NCBI RefSeq assembly: GCF_014805685.1
Contig: NC_060887.1
Span: 16,274,463-16,338,462 of the forward strand
Source of the DNA: Silurus meridionalis
Taxonomy: Eukaryota > Chordata > Actinopteri > Siluriformes > Siluridae
Length of the DNA: 64,000 nt
Direction of reading: 5' to 3'
Positions 12,719 to 25,640 of the stretch are shown one piece after another (within the stretch, counting starts at the first letter, position 1; each line of letters starts with the position of its first letter). Both the position numbers and the translations under genes were made by a program. The notes beneath the pieces are model-generated. The model saw nothing but the letters and a program-made list of their open reading frames with translations. It was not told the origin of the DNA and did no database searches.

Positions 12719-13192
12719 GTTAATGAAAGAGTAGAGGTACTTTGCAAACAGACAGTATATATTTCTGTCTTTTCAGAATGGGATTTGAGTTTCGTTTAAT
12801 TCCATTTCCAATGTGTTTCCAATTTTTTAATGGACAAATGTAATGTTAAGTTTTTTTCAGTGCTAAATTAACCTCTGCAGGAGACATGAATACATTTGAT
12901 ACTGGGCTATTTTAAACTGATGCCTGATTGCTTTTGTGACTTCTTTGTAGCTCCTGTTCTCTTTTCTTTTGTCCATCTCTCAAACATATAGTTCTGTCCT
13001 TTCTTTGCAATGTGTATTCTTTACTCTCCTAGCAGCACTCTCTTTATTCCTTCCTCTATCCCTCATGCAGTCAAATCAGGCAGTGGAGGAAGTTCAAGCA
13101 AAACTCATTGCTTATCCATTATCCACGCTTATCCATTTATCTCCCAAATCACTTCCTTCTGTGGTCTAATCTCCTATTTTTTTCTCCCTGAG

Positions 13193-13268
<76 letters not shown>

Positions 13269-13457
13269 TTAATTCAAACAAATACTTTATGTGAGCCTGT
13301 TACAAGGTTCAGCATTGATTTGTGGTGCTTGTTAAGTCCCTGGATGCATTAAACCCATGCCAGTCAAAGCATTAAACCTGACCTTGAGCCCTCACCTTTA
13401 CCATCTGATCCCCATTTCCACCCACTTCCATCTCTCTCTCTTCTAACCTCTTTGCCC

Positions 13458-13520
<63 letters not shown>

Positions 13521-13826
13521 TTTCTTCCCATTTAAAGGGATTTCTGACTCATGATGAGTCATGTGGATTTGATTCAGAATGCAGATTAACTGATCCCTAG
13601 ATGGATGTGTGCGTAAAAGAGATAATTTAAATTTTTTTATTTACATACACCATCCATCTAAGGCTCAGTCATTTGAGACCTACGTGTGAGTGTGTGTGCG
13701 TGACGCAACATGTGGAATGAGTTTTCTTCAGATGCCTGGGTTACTTGCCCAGAGTTTCCTTTTTTCTCCTCCCTGTCCCTTCTTTTCCCTTGCTTTTAGA
13801 AAATCTTATTATCAGACCCATTTATT

Positions 13827-13886
<60 letters not shown>

Positions 13887-16494
13887 AAAAGATTAATAGT
13901 CAAGAAGATTACAAGGATGCACAGTGTAACACATGCACACCCACAAACATTGAAATGTATACACAAACCCCATTTACTTTCTCACTTGACCTGGGAAAAT
14001 GGTGGAGGCCTTCTTGAAACTTCCATGTACTGGAGTGAGGGCTTTTGTTAGTGCCCTTATGACAAAGGCATCATAAACCCTCTGTTCTCTTCCAACTCCA
14101 ATCAAACATCTACCAGAGCAATAAAACATGCAAAACACCTGCAACTAAGGGGAGTGTGGCAAAGACTCGGGAACAAAAGAAGAAGAGTAACCAAAGAAAT
14201 AAAGATAAAAAGATTAGACATACAAAAGTACACAAAGGAAAGATCTGATGGTGGAATTGGATTATCCATTTTTCTTTGTCACTCTGATGGGAATCTCAGA
14301 ATACTTACATCCTCATATTTGATGTTTTATTAGTTTAGTTTTTTTTTCCAGCAAATGAACCCTTTTACCCATAACAGCCTTCAGCAGCTAAGGCTTCTGA
14401 AGCCAGGGTGTGTGTGTTTATGGTTTAGTGTGTGACTCGTCAAAGCTGCCAGTGAGTTGTATCTTGGAAGCTGGAGTAGTCCTTGTGCTGCTGATCACTG
14501 CATGTGGGTCAGCTTTTAACAACCTGACTGAAAAAAAAAGTGTGCAAAAAGATTTAATAGGAGGAGAAACAAAGAGAAGTCAGAGCTGGATAAGAAGGAG
14601 GTAGAATATAGAGAGCTGATATAAAATAAAAGATGATGACGGTAAATAATAGAGAGAATGTTTTAGTAGACCTCTGGAGGAAAGAATATAAAATAAAAAA
14701 GGCAAAAAACATCTGAGAACAAATCAGCCAGACGTGGTGATAAGAAGGGAAGAACTAATTGGTTACACACTGTAGGGAACATACATGTAATGGGAAATAC
14801 GCTTAATGGGCTAACTGAATGGTTTGATGATTTGAGAATGAAAATAATGTAAATCTTATACTTTAGCATACCACTTACCAAAACACACAATGAAACACTA
14901 CTAAAAGCTTTGGACTGTTTGTTAGACATGTTTCTCTCCACTACCATGATCAAAACACCAGAATAGAATAGAATATAGAATATTATATTAGAATATACTC
15001 TGAAATATACCTGGAAGAATGTTGTTGTCCAGTCGATAGTTTTAAAGAATCTATACCAAGGCACTTTGAAGCTGTTGTTTAATATTGCGATAGCCAAATG
15101 CATTACTAAAACACTTAAGCTTCATATTTCCTGTAATATATCATTTGTCTGTATTTGCCATTAGCTGTAGACTCTGTTAACTCAATTCTATAAAACTTTC
15201 CATGCACTTGGAATTTGCATGTTGCAAAACTACACCAAAGTGTAAATCGAGCAGTACTGTGCATGCGTATGTTGAATAAGAAATACAACATTCAATATGC
15301 CAAACATACTCTACCAATCACTTATTATATTCACTCTGAAAGTCAGATTGCATTAAACATGTTATCAGACTTGCTGTAGGTGTAAAGGCCATATGTTATA
15401 TGTTGTTGCTCACTTGTAGCTTCTTACGATGGTTTTCCAAGTCAAAACTTTTCAGTCAAGATACATTTAAGTTGTAGTTTGTAACTGATATGGAATTAAT
15501 AGAGTGCGAGAGCAAGAGAGAGAAAGAGAGAGAGAGGGATGTGGGAATGAAAACAGACTGTGTTTCCCAAGCTCACACCTTATTTTATATACAGAGTAAG
15601 TTTTTTTTATTCTGTTCTTTTTGGCCAGAACGTGCAAGTTAAAGTAGAGCAGTTCCACACATTCTCTCCACCCTGCTCTGACTGTCTGGTAGCTTTCCTC
15701 CACCCATCCATAGCTTTTCACTCCACACTCATTCTTTCAGCTTCTGCTTATGTTTTCCTCCTTTTTCCCAGAGAGAGTTTGCACTGTGCACTGGGTCCCC
15801 TTGTTGCAGTGTGGTTTTCAGGTCATTTTTTCCACTGTAACCTGCACTGTACCAGCCTGTCTGCCTTGCTTTGGTGGTATACCTGTGCTGTGACCTCAGC
15901 AGAATTGTTCACAAAAACACAAAAATATACAGTAAAAACACGTGAAATATACAGTTTAACTATACTCTGAGCACTAAAAAGGCTAAAAGATAAAAATGAT
16001 AAAATATATTATAGGCTTGAACGGATTTCAGATGATGGGGTAAAAATGTAAGACATTCAGCGAAAAGACTGAAATTTCAGTGCACCACATTATAAAAGAA
16101 GCACATTTGGATTTGAATAAGTTAAAAGGGCTTCCTGAAAAAATCGACAGATAGAGAACCAGAGTGTAGCAAACGTGTAGTAGTATAAAGGTTATCCCCT
16201 AAAATCCTCTGGGTCCCACAGCTGCAATCATTCAGCCTGGTAGGCCTTAAACATGACCGCTGAGTCTCTGGCCATCATTTGGATAGTGGTGCCATCTAGT
16301 GTCGCTACATGGTTCAAATATTTTAACAGACATAACATGACTTTGCATTTTGTTTCCTTCCTTAGAAGAAACCTACTTATTTTGCAGAAAATCTGCATTT
16401 TTCACGATTGTAAAAGACTATAAAAATATAAACTATAAAAGTATATTAGACATATGCATATAAAACACCTGTTTGATTGTGTGTGCATTTTTGC
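11891..16494. other. Noncoding with microsatellites, no gene seen
   Basis: Holds (GA)n at 12681-12715, (CA)n at 13196-13266, (CTTT)n at about 13458-13523, (AAAG)n at about 13826-13889 and a GA-rich patch near 15513. Several ORFs of 60-146 codons exist but none shows family motifs or splice-flanked conservation. I treat the stretch as intergenic. Confidence 0.5.
13458..13889. repeat. Opposed (CTTT)n and (AAAG)n tracts
   Basis: About 66 bp of CTTT units (13458-13523) and about 62 bp of AAAG units (13826-13889). The two tracts are reverse complements of each other, about 300 bp apart. Confidence 0.85.
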
Positions 16495-16701
16495 AATTAA
16501 ATTCAATAAATGGGTTTACAGATATTCTTGTATGCATTTTCAGCAATAAGGTGTTAATTTTTCTAAAAAGGAAACAAATTACTTGTTCATGTTTAGAGAC
16601 CCATCCTATTTTCTCTTATATATTTAGTATTGCTCTTTAATAAAGAATAAGTACTTTTTAACTGACTCAATTACTAAAAAAATCGATAGCTACAGCCGTA
16701 G
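16495..16701 (+). mobile_element. hAT-type MITE, left-truncated (unit 1)
   Basis: Right half of a non-autonomous element whose fuller copy is at 41846-42193. It ends in ATCGATAGCTACAGCCGTAG and is followed by TTAATTACAATGTGTTGAAA in all three units (also 42193 and 55949). The shared flank proves a common insertion site. hAT assignment is by the terminal style (TAGRGCTG...). Confidence 0.65.
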
Positions 16702-16743
16702 TTAATTACAATGTGTTGAAAGATCTTGTGCGAGTAATTTTAC

Positions 16744-17108
16744 ATGCACATTCACCCGCACTGTCAAAAAGGAGAATTTCTCCTTGCTGATGCACAGGTT
16801 GGCAGAGTGCTGTTTTCCACCAGCCTTGGTGCACACTGCATTCACATGCATTTCACTGCATGTCGTACCCTGTATGTATGTGTATGTGACAAATAAAATT
16901 TGATTTGATTTGATTTGATTTGATTTGATTTGCTCTCAGTCATTCTCATGGAATCCCATGTCTTTGGTAAACCATCAGGAAGATGCCGCTTGAGGAAGGT
17001 GGTGTGAGCATTGTTGTGCTTTGCTCGCATACATGGCTTCTCATTGACATCCAGAGATGAGCAGAGAGACAAAGCAGTGGCCAAATCAAGCAGGGCAATG
17101 GGCATCAT
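16744..17108 (-). pseudogene. RNase A-like pseudogene, unit 1 (N-terminal half)
   Basis: On the minus strand from ATG at 17108 it reads a signal peptide (MPIALLDLATALSLCSS) and the mature start (VNEKPCMRAKHNNAH, FLKRHLPDGLPKTWD), closely matching the open gene at 48833-49438. After KTWD about 70 bp are missing relative to that gene, removing the segment that should carry the catalytic-lysine region. A LINE tail then splits it at 16849-16932. Sequence matching the NLCISKEKFSFVTV region follows down to 16744, after which homology stops abruptly. Clearly non-functional. Confidence 0.75.
16849..16932 (+). mobile_element. Short LINE 3' tail with (ATTTG)n
   Basis: A typical fish LINE 3' end (GTGACAAATAAAATTTG) followed by about five ATTTG units, inserted in the RNase-like pseudogene. 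The intact gene at 49.2 kb shows the uninterrupted site (TTCACACG / CTCTCTG). Confidence 0.75.
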
Positions 17109-17961
17109 TTTGACACACACCTGCATGGAGGACTGCTTAGAATCATAAAATAATAATATTTTCGCAAATTTAAAATGTCCTTAAAACACAATAAAAAACT
17201 GTCCAAATAAAAATTTCAAGTCAAGTCAAGTCAAGTCAAGTTTATTTGTATAGCGCTTTTCACAACAGACATTGTCTCAAAGCAGCTTTACACAAATCAA
17301 CAGTGATGGTGAATGGTGTGCATTTGTCCCTGATGAGCAAGCCGTGGCGACTGTGGCAAGGAAAAACTCCCTTAGATGTTATGAGGAAGAAACCTTGAGA
17401 GGAACCAGACTCAAAAGGGGAACCCATCCTCATCTGGGTGACATCAAGAGTTTGATCATAAATCTTTCAACAATACAGAACACTGGAGAGTGAGAACTAA
17501 CATGATTACTCGAGTATAAGATTATAAGTAATGTTCTTTCTGCAGTCTTAAACAGTCTATATGGTTAGTAGCTCCGAGTTTTATAAGCTCAGCATTTGTG
17601 ATCACCACAGATCCAGCATCAGCTTCTCCATGCCAGAGCCTTTAAACACTCCAGGAGGTCCAATGTCAAAACTCCACACATGTAGCGGGATCCAAATGGC
17701 ACTGGTACGTCTCTAGATGGTTCAGGATGTTTGTGAGTTCGGCATCTACTTCTTTAAAGGTCCGTAATCATCACGAGGTGGGAGGTGACTGAGCTGGAGC
17801 AACCTCAGGATGCCTCGGGATGGGGAGAGAAAGAGAAGCAGTGGAGAGGAATTAGCGTAGCTGCTGTTCATGATATTAACAGCACAAGTTGATAATGTGC
17901 ATGTGATCAGATGTTCTGGAGCACAAGGTTATGATGTGATGTGTGTTATGTGTAGGCTTTG

Positions 17962-19572
17962 CTAAAAGATACGTTTTAATCTACACTTAAATTGGGTGAG
18001 TGTGTCTGAGCCCCGAACACCGTCAGGAAGACTATTCCAGAGTTTAGGAGCTAAATGTGAAAATGCTCTACCACCTTTAGTGGACTTTGCTATTCTAGGA
18101 ACTACTAGAAGCCCAGAGTTTTGAGATCTCAGGGAGCGTGGCGGATTGTAGCGTGTTAAAAGACTGGATAGATACACGGGAGCCAAACCATTTAGTGCTT
18201 TATAAGTGAGAAGTAATAGTTTGTAGTCTATTCGAAACTTAACAGGAAGCCAATGTAGGGACGATAAGATCGGGGTTATGTGATCATATTTTTTTGACCT
18301 TGTAAGAACTCTGGCTGCTGCATTCTGGACTAACTGAAGCTTGTTTATTAATGAAGCAGGACATCCACCTAGTAACGCATTACAGTAGTCTATTCTGGAG
18401 GTCATAAACGCATGGACGAGCTTCTCTGCATCGGATATAGACAACATATTTCTTAGCTTAGAAATATTTCTAAGGTGAAAGAAGGCTGTTTTGTAACCTG
18501 ATTGATGTGATTTTTGAAAGACAAGTCGCTGTCTAAAATAACACCCAGGTCTTTTACCGTTGAACTAGTGGTTACAGAACATCCGTCTAAATGCAGGTTG
18601 AGATGCTGGAGCATCTGTATACCAGTTTTTGGGCCGATGAGCAAAATCTCAGTCTTATCAGAATTTAAAAGTAGAAAGTTATGGGTCATCCAATCTCTTA
18701 GTTCCTTAACACACTCAGTCATCCGGGTTAATTGAGCTGTATCGCCTGGTTTAGATGAAATATATAGCTGAGTATCATCAGCATAACAATGGAAGCTAAT
18801 TCCATGCCTTCTAATAATATTTCCTAACGGAAGCATGTATATTGTGAAGAGCAGGGTCCTAGAACTGAACCTTGCGGCACGCCATAATTTACTTGCATTA
18901 GCCTGGATAGCTCTCCATTCAAATCTACGAAATGGTAACGATCGGACAGGTAGGATTTAAACCAGCTTAATGCCTGTCCCTGAATGCCGATGTAATTTTG
19001 TAAGCGATCTAGGAGGAGATCATGGTCTATAGTGTCGAATGCAGCACTAAGATCTAGTAAAACCAACAGCGAGATGAAGCCTTGGTCTGAAGCTAAAAAC
19101 AGGTCATTAGTTATTTTAACTAGAGCAGTTTCTGTGCTATGATGGGGCCTAAAACCTGACTGAAATTCTTCAAAGATATTGTTCTCTTGCAGGTAGGAAC
19201 ATAACTGTGCAGCGACAATCTTTTCTAAAATCTTAGACATAAATGGGAGATTTGAAATTGGTCTGTAATTTGATAACGTGTTTGGATCCAGATTAGGTTT
19301 TTAATGAGGGGCTTAATAACTGCTAACTTGAGGGATTTAGGGACGTGACCTAAAGATAGTGAGGAGTTAATAATATTTAGAAGAGGCTCACCAGTTGTAT
19401 ATAACACTTCCTTCAGTAATTTAGTAGGAATTGGATCTAACTGACATGTTGTCGATTTAGCTTTGGCAATAACATTATACAGCTCTTCCTGTCCTATACA
19501 TGTAAAACAGTGGAGTTGTGGAGTTGAAGGTAACACTGTCTCAGGAGATGCTGTAAGAGGTTGAACTGCCAC
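17962..19572 (-). pseudogene. L2 LINE reverse transcriptase and C-terminal domain
   Basis: Fragments in order: finger/palm start 19572-19225 (TCQLDPIPTKLLKEV), 19240-18824 ([47 protein letters not shown]), 18836-18453 (FHCYADDTQLYIS, the YADD catalytic box) and 18447-17962 (C-terminal domain ending LTQFKCRLKRIF). Catalytic motifs are all legible but frame changes at about 19230, 18830 and 18450 make it non-coding. Confidence 0.88.
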
Positions 19573-19592
19573 AATTGTTTTTCTAATGTTAT

Positions 19593-20700
19593 CTATTTTT
19601 CAGTGAAGAAAATCATAAAGTCCTCACTACTAAACTGTGATGGAACACAATTTTCAGAGCCCTGATTTGTAGTTAGTTTAGCTACTGTACTGAAAAGGAA
19701 CCTGGGATTGTTTTTGTTGTTTTCTATAAGTTTGCTCAGGTGTTCAGCTCTAGCAGCTTTTAGCGCCCGTCTGTAGCTGAGCATACTGTCTTTATACGCG
19801 ATTCTAAATACCTCCAATTTAGTTTTCCTCCATTTTCTCCAGATTACGTGCTGTTCTCTTGAGGGCATGTGTATGACTATTATACCAAGATGCAGGTGCT
19901 TGGTCTCTAACCTTTTTAACCGGATAGGGCAACGGTGTCTAATGTGCTAGTGAGGATAAGGTCTATGTTCTTAGTTATCTCATCAAGATTAATAGTAGTT
20001 ATGGGTTTAGTGAGAAATTGAGATAAATCAGGCAGGTTATTTACGAATCTGTCCTTAGTGGTTGGAACAATAGTCCTACCAGGTCGATAACGTGGTGCAA
20101 CACGGCTAATCTGCTCTACCGGTAGTGTGTACAGTATGAGGTAATGGTCTGTGATGTCATCACTCTGAGGTAAAATATCTATATCAGTGACGTCTGCTCC
20201 GTGTGATATTATTAAGTCTAGTGTGTGGTTAAAGCGATGAGTTGGTCTGGTGACGTTTTGTTTAACCCCAAAAGAGTTTAATAAGTCAACAAATGATAAT
20301 CCTAGAGCATCGTTTACATCATCTACATGAATATTAAAATCTCCTACAAGCAGCACTTTATCAAAATTGATCAAGAGATCTGATAGAAAACAAGCAAACT
20401 CTTGAAGAAAATCAGCGAGGGTCCTGGGGGTCTGTACACGGTGACCAGAGCGAGTTTACTATGTATGTCCGAAAGTACAACTTTAAGAACGAGCACTTCA
20501 AATGATTTAAAGCTGAATCCTAACATCTGACTAACATTAAGAGAAGCAGTATAAATGGTTCCTACACCCCCCCCACGACCAGTCTGACGGGGCTCATGCT
20601 TATAAACATATCCTGACGGTGTCGACTCGTTTAGACCCATATAATCACCTGGTTTAATCCAGGTCTCAGTGAGACAGAGTGCATCTGTGCAAATACTAAA
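19593..20700 (-). pseudogene. L2 LINE endonuclease domain, partial
   Basis: An exonuclease-endonuclease-phosphatase type domain. Readable motifs are TETW, GGGVGTIY, VYRPPG, VGDFNIHVDD and the late DITDHYLI box with its catalytic histidine. The start of the domain is missing. Frames change at about 20372 and 19890. The 19868-19593 frame is the linker before the RT. Confidence 0.82.
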
Positions 20701-20710
20701 GTAATTTACG

Positions 20711-20880
20711 GTGACCTGACATTACATTGCTGTTTTTCATACACTGCCACAGCCTATTTGAGAATTGTTGATGGACATGTGCATCCCTTCGTTGCCACAA
20801 TTTACCATCTTCTAATGGGTATTTCTGCCATGTTAATGCACCCTGTCACAAAGTGTGCACTATGTCACCATGGGCGAAAA
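20711..20880. repeat. Duplicated block F, copy 1
   Basis: About 170 bp beginning ACCTGACATTACATTGCTG, repeated at 57941-58110 with roughly 90% identity by eye. Function unknown. In the other copy it directly abuts a broken RNase-like pseudogene. Confidence 0.7.
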
Positions 20881-21057
20881 TTTCATTTAACAGTAGGGGG
20901 GGATAATAAATATAAAAATTTCTCATGAGCAATTTTTGAAGGGGACACAAATAATACAGTCAAATTGTACTTATAAAGATATGGTTTAGGTGCACTGAAA
21001 AATTATCTTATGTCCATTTTCCTTTTCTCCGCCATTTTATCTAGTCTATGACACTGC

Positions 21058-21135
21058 AAGGCAAGTTTATTTATACTGTAGCACTTTTCAAACACAATGG
21101 TAATTCAAAGTGCTTTACATAAAGTAAAACTATCA
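21058..21135 (-). mobile_element. L2-like LINE tail fragment
   Basis: The minus strand reads GTAAAGCACTTTGAATTACC then a terminal ATAAACTTGCC, the 3' end of a second L2-like family. No coding part is attached. The rest of 20881-22129 is AT-rich with no gene seen. Confidence 0.6.
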
Positions 21136-22129
21136 TAAAAAAATAATCACAACAATAAAAACAAGTAATTAAAAAAAGGTTTACAATTTTATTTAAAATT
21201 TATGAAGACACTTAAGAACAGAATAGAAATTGATTATACAAAAAATACAGTGTGGTCAGTTCAGATGTAGCACAGTGCTCATTTAGTAAATGCACAGATA
21301 AACAATATGCTAATTGTGGCCGTAAATGTTAAATTAACATTATGCCAAGTCGTCCCAAATAAAACACTGCATGGGAAACGGCTTTGGCGTGTTAGTGTCA
21401 GTGCACTAGTACATTAGTTGCAGTGTTAGTGTCAGTGCACTATGCTACAAGCTATTGTAAACAAGCTAACGTTCACTAGATAAGTCATATTTTAATCGAT
21501 AATATAGCAAATTCATGGAAAATCACATCGCTAATCAGCATTTTTTCCGCAACTAATTTATGAATAAGTCTGCATCAGCTACATTAAAGATAATCGCTTT
21601 ATTTAAAGTGAATAAAATAGCCTAGTTAATGGAGTTGAACATTAATTGAGCCGCAGCCACACACCTGACTCGTGTGTGTAGAGTAGGTGAGATGAACTGG
21701 GAAAGCAGGCAGTGGGTCAAACCACTGTGAGGAAGGGGAGGGGGGAACTCAACTGTTTCTAAATGCATTTTTGCATTTTGCTCTGTCATCTTCACCAAGC
21801 TCTACCTACGGAATGCCAATGTTCCTAGATGACATCAAACCATTTGTTTGTCAGTGCTAAGAAAAGAGAGTTTCACGTGTCTTCGGTCAGCTTCCTGGAA
21901 TAATTAATTGAAGGTGAATGAATCAAAGCAAGTCTTTAGAAGATGTGGCCACTCCAAAGTCCCCTAGAAGGCAGTTAAAAACTTCTGCATTTCATGTCCT
22001 ATGATTGGATGATCAGAGACCACACTAGTCAGAGCTCACTGCATCTGTAGCAAACCACAAATACACTCAAATATAGCTTATAACCTAGTTGATTTTTCAT
22101 TCCACAATGGCTGATGCAGAAGAAGAAAT

Positions 22130-23541
22130 TAATATGGTTGCAGATAACTGTAGAATTTGCACAAAAACACACAGTTTGCCTTGATTTCAATCCCCAGGAA
22201 AATCTTAATCCATGAAAAAAATGCACATAGATGATAACATAAGATTTGGGCAATGAATAATATACTATAAAAACTAATATGAATAAATTGTTCTCTTGGG
22301 TTTTCAAATATTTTATAACTTAAAAATGGTGCTTATTATTTAACCTTTGCTTCCTTTCAAAAATATTAAAAAGTATGAATGTGAAACTAGGTCTAACAGT
22401 TCATTAAAGCTCTGCAAAAATGATTAAAACAACAGATTTTTGATGATGGCAGCAAGGTGAGTTTGCCTGATTAAATGAATCCTGCATAAGCCTATTTTCA
22501 GGCCACTGGGCTACACTGCGCTTATGCACACTCACTGCTGAGAATCCTAAATGACACTTGGCTGTATCTCAGAATGCTGGGATTGTGATCTGGGCTGAGC
22601 GTGTCATCTAATTAATGTAACCTATTTCCAAATTGCATGAAAACTTGTAAGTGTCATGTAAGGGAAGTGAAGAACGATGCAAGTGACATTTTCTATGACA
22701 ATTGCAAATGCAAACACAAACACAAATTGCAAACACAAACACAAAAAACAAAACACAAAACACAACCTAACCACAAAAAGGAACATGACTTTGTAACAGT
22801 GGTTGCAATACTGGAACAATGATCATGTGACCGTGTGCAGTGGCCGCAGTGTGGTCCTTCAGCACAGTTGGCAATGAGCAGTGCCTATCAACATGGGTTA
22901 GTGCTCAAGTGACGATGAACTGTTGTGATAGAGTATGGAATTGTCTTTCCTCGGATGCTACTGACTACAGTATAAAAGACATTGAGATATTATTACATTA
23001 TGCAGTTCTAAACTTTAGGTTATTTCTTGTTATTTCTCTTATTTCTAGATATGTAAAATATACAAAATATGTAAAATGTAGATATGTAAAATATATGTGT
23101 GTAGCAAAATGTAAACAAATTTAATTAGTAGTTTAGATTTAATGCCATTTCAGCATATGAGGCACTCAACATGGCAAAAACTAAATTACAAAAGTAAGTT
23201 ACATAGTTAAGTCAAACAAATACAATAAAAACTGAAAGAATGCAGCAGATGTAGTTGTAAATGATGTTTTAAATTCAGATTTTATATAAATCTGTTAATC
23301 CTATGAAAACACAATACAGGTACCATAATTTGGTAATACAGTATCATGTTTCATCAGCTATCTGTGATAGTCATTTGTGAAATCACATTATATTGTAAGT
23401 GTTGTGTCAGTTCCTATTGGAATCACTTTAATGATCTTTATCTTCATGTGTCCAGCAAGAGGCCACACTACCTTTCTAGCAAGCTTCCATTTAAGGTATA
23501 TACATAAATATGTACATAAAAACAACAAAACAATAATATGC

Positions 23542-23544
<3 letters not shown>
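22130..23544. repeat. R1 segment, copy 1
   Basis: About 1.4 kb sharing long stretches with 34310-35815, 49585-51192 and 54483-55915 (for example TTTTTGATGATGGCAGCAAG near 22437). In the 49 kb copy R1 lies directly upstream of the open RNase-like gene, so it may contain that gene's promoter and 5' UTR intron. No protein is encoded. Confidence 0.75.

Positions 23545-23592
<48 letters not shown>
23545..23592. repeat. (TA)n microsatellite
   Basis: 24 TA units directly abutting the left terminus of a Tc1-like relic. Confidence 0.95.
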
Positions 23593-23596
<4 letters not shown>

Positions 23597-23597
<1 letters not shown>

Positions 23598-24049
23598 TTA
23601 CTATATTGCCAAAAGTATTGGTTTACCTGGTCATAAGTACTTTTTTTATATTTTGATTTTTGAGCATTGAATACCACATTTAGCCCCAATTTGCTCTTAG
23701 AATTCCCTTCACTTTTCTGGGAAGCTGTTCCACTAGATATTGGAGTGTGTTTATGGATATTTGTGTTCATCAGCCATATGGGTATTACGAAAGGAAGGTA
23801 CGGATGTAGGTGAGGAGACCTGAGGTGCAGTCAGTGTTCACATTCATTCAACAGGTGATCAGTAGGGATAAGATCAGAGCTTTATAGCAGGCTAGTCAAG
23901 ATCTTTCTTTCCAAAGCATGTAAACCATATCTTCAAGAAGCTCCCTTTGTGCACAGGGTCACTTTGTGCACAGATCAGGTTTGGGTTTCCAAATTCAAGT
24001 GAATGCAAAAAGGTCAGGTGGCCCAATACTTTTAGCAATATATTGTATA
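23597..24049 (-). mobile_element. Tc1-like relic with TATATTGCCAAAAGTATTGG ends
   Basis: About 450 bp bounded by inverted ends (left TATATTGCCAAAAGTATTGG; right CCAATACTTTTAGCAATATA). The minus strand holds remnants of a transposase (LEFGNPNL, DPVHKGSFLKIWF) in place of a full catalytic domain. It is a deleted, non-autonomous Tc1-family copy. Further pieces occur at 33010-33079, 37641-38055 and 51195-51237. Confidence 0.7.
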
Positions 24050-24058
24050 TATATATAT

Positions 24059-25637
24059 ACACAGTGGGGAAAATAAGTATTTGACACATCAGCATTTTTA
24101 TCAGTAAGGGGATTTCTAAGTGGGCTATTGACACAAAATTTCCACCAGATGACACAAAATTTCCACCAGATGTAGCCATCAAGCCAAATATTGAATTCAT
24201 ACAGAGAAATCAGAACATTTAAGTATAAGTTTAAGTTGAGTCATAATAAATGAAGATAACAAGGTGCAAAATGGCATAGAAAGCCAAGAGATCACCTAAA
24301 ATCTGTCAGTATTGAGAGAGAAACCCTGCCCCCTATCAGTACTAATTGATATCAGCTGCTTTAGTCCTAATTGATGGCCTATAAAGGCTTCTCATTACCC
24401 AGGAGGCACACAGGAAAGACTTCATGATGGGTAAAAGCAAAAAACTCTCTCAAGATCTTCATAATCTTATTGTTGAAAAGCATTTTGATGGGAATGGTTA
24501 TAGGCGCATTTCCAGAATGCTGAATGTTCCTGTGAGCACTGTGGGAGCCATTATCCGAAAATGGAAAGCGCATCAGTTCACCATAAACCGGCCACGATCA
24601 GGTGCTCCATGTAAGATCCCTGTCTGAGGAGTCCAAAGAATAATCAGGAGAGTTTGCCAAGAGCCAAAAACCACTCGTGCAGAACTTCAGGAAGACCTTG
24701 CATCAGCAGGTACGGTTATTTCAAAGAAAACTATAAGCAATGCACTGAACCCCCATGGCATCCATGCACACTCACCCCGCAAGACTCTATTGCTAAACAA
24801 AAAGCATGTTGAGGCTCAGTTAAAGTTTTGCAAAAGAGCATTTGGAGAAGCCTGTGGATTATTGGGAGACTATAGTATGGTCAGATAAAAGCAAAATTGA
24901 ACTTTTTGGCAGTCATTCTACACACCATGTTTGGAGAAGAAATGGCACTGCCCACCACCCCAAGAACACTATTCCAACAGTTAAGTTTGGGGGTGGAAGC
25001 ATCATGGTTTGGGGCTGCTTTTTATCAAGGGGTACTGGCAGACTTCATATTATTGAAGGCAGGATGAATGGAGAAATGTACCGGGACATTCTGGATAAAA
25101 ATCTGCTGCCATCTACCAGAAAGCTGAAAATTAAAAGAGGGTGAACATTTCGGCAAGACAATGATCCCAAACACAAGGTCAAGGAAACAATGAAGTGGTT
25201 TCAAATGAAGAAAATCAGATTGCTTGAATTGCCCATTCAATCACCTGACCTAAATCCCATAGAAAATCTATGGAGAGAACTGAAGATCAAAGTTCGTAAA
25301 AGAGGCCCAAGGAGCCTTCAAGATTTAAAGACCATTTGTGTGGAAGAATGGGCCAGAATCACTTCTGAGCAATGCAGGTGACTGGTCTCTCCATACAAGA
25401 AGCGTCTAGAAGCTGTAATCACCAACAAAGGCTTTTCTACAAAGTATTATATAAAGTGTTCAATACTTATTCCTGTGTCATTTCACTTTATTTATTATGA
25501 CTCAACTTGTATACTTCTTTGTATGAATTCAATATGTGGCTTGATGGCTACATCTGGTGGAAATTTTGTGTCAATAGCCCACTTAGAAATCCCCTTACTG
25601 AGAAAAATGCTGATGTGTCAAATACTTATTTTCCCCG

Positions 25638-25640
<3 letters not shown>
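24059..25640 (+). mobile_element. Tc1-like transposon with long terminal inverted repeats
   Basis: Left end CAGTGGGGAAAATAAGTATT, right end the reverse complement (AATACTTATTTTCCCCGCTG). Inverted repeats extend for about 170-200 bp on each side. The left copy has a 21-bp internal duplication (ACACAAAATTTCCACCAGATG-type). Between them lies a single decayed transposase. (TA)n precedes the element and (GT)n(TA)n follows it. Confidence 0.88.
24427..25450 (+). pseudogene. Tc1-family transposase, broken
   Basis: Starts MGKSKKLSQDLHNLIVEKH with the paired-like helix-turn-helix (GNGYRRISRMLNVPVSTVGA). The DDE catalytic residues are still readable: D in [12 protein letters not shown] in [10 protein letters not shown] in DLNPIENLW. 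Defects: in-frame TGA at 24625, a frame change near 24840, TGA at 25142, TGA at 25379, and loss of the usual stop after the STKY terminus. Cut-and-paste transposase at TA dinucleotides when intact; this copy cannot encode one. Confidence 0.88.

Larger units (their letters stand above)
17216..20705 (-). mobile_element. L2-type LINE, 5'-truncated
   Basis: A non-LTR retrotransposon of the L2/CR1 group on the minus strand, about 3.5 kb. Its 3' end is the standard L2 tail (AAAGCGCTATACAAATAAAC) followed by five ACTTG-type units at 17216-17240. The body encodes endonuclease then reverse transcriptase and a C-terminal domain, broken into at least seven frames. The 5' end stops inside the endonuclease (LTETWIKPGDY) near 20700, a usual outcome of incomplete reverse transcription. 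It lies inside duplication unit 1. Confidence 0.9.

Noticed and set aside
14663..15103. 146-codon minus-strand frame
   Set aside because: Low-complexity Phe/Ile-rich translation of AT-rich DNA, without family motifs or splice context.
15560..15970. 136-codon plus-strand frame
   Set aside because: No recognisable domain, and composition follows local CT-rich DNA.
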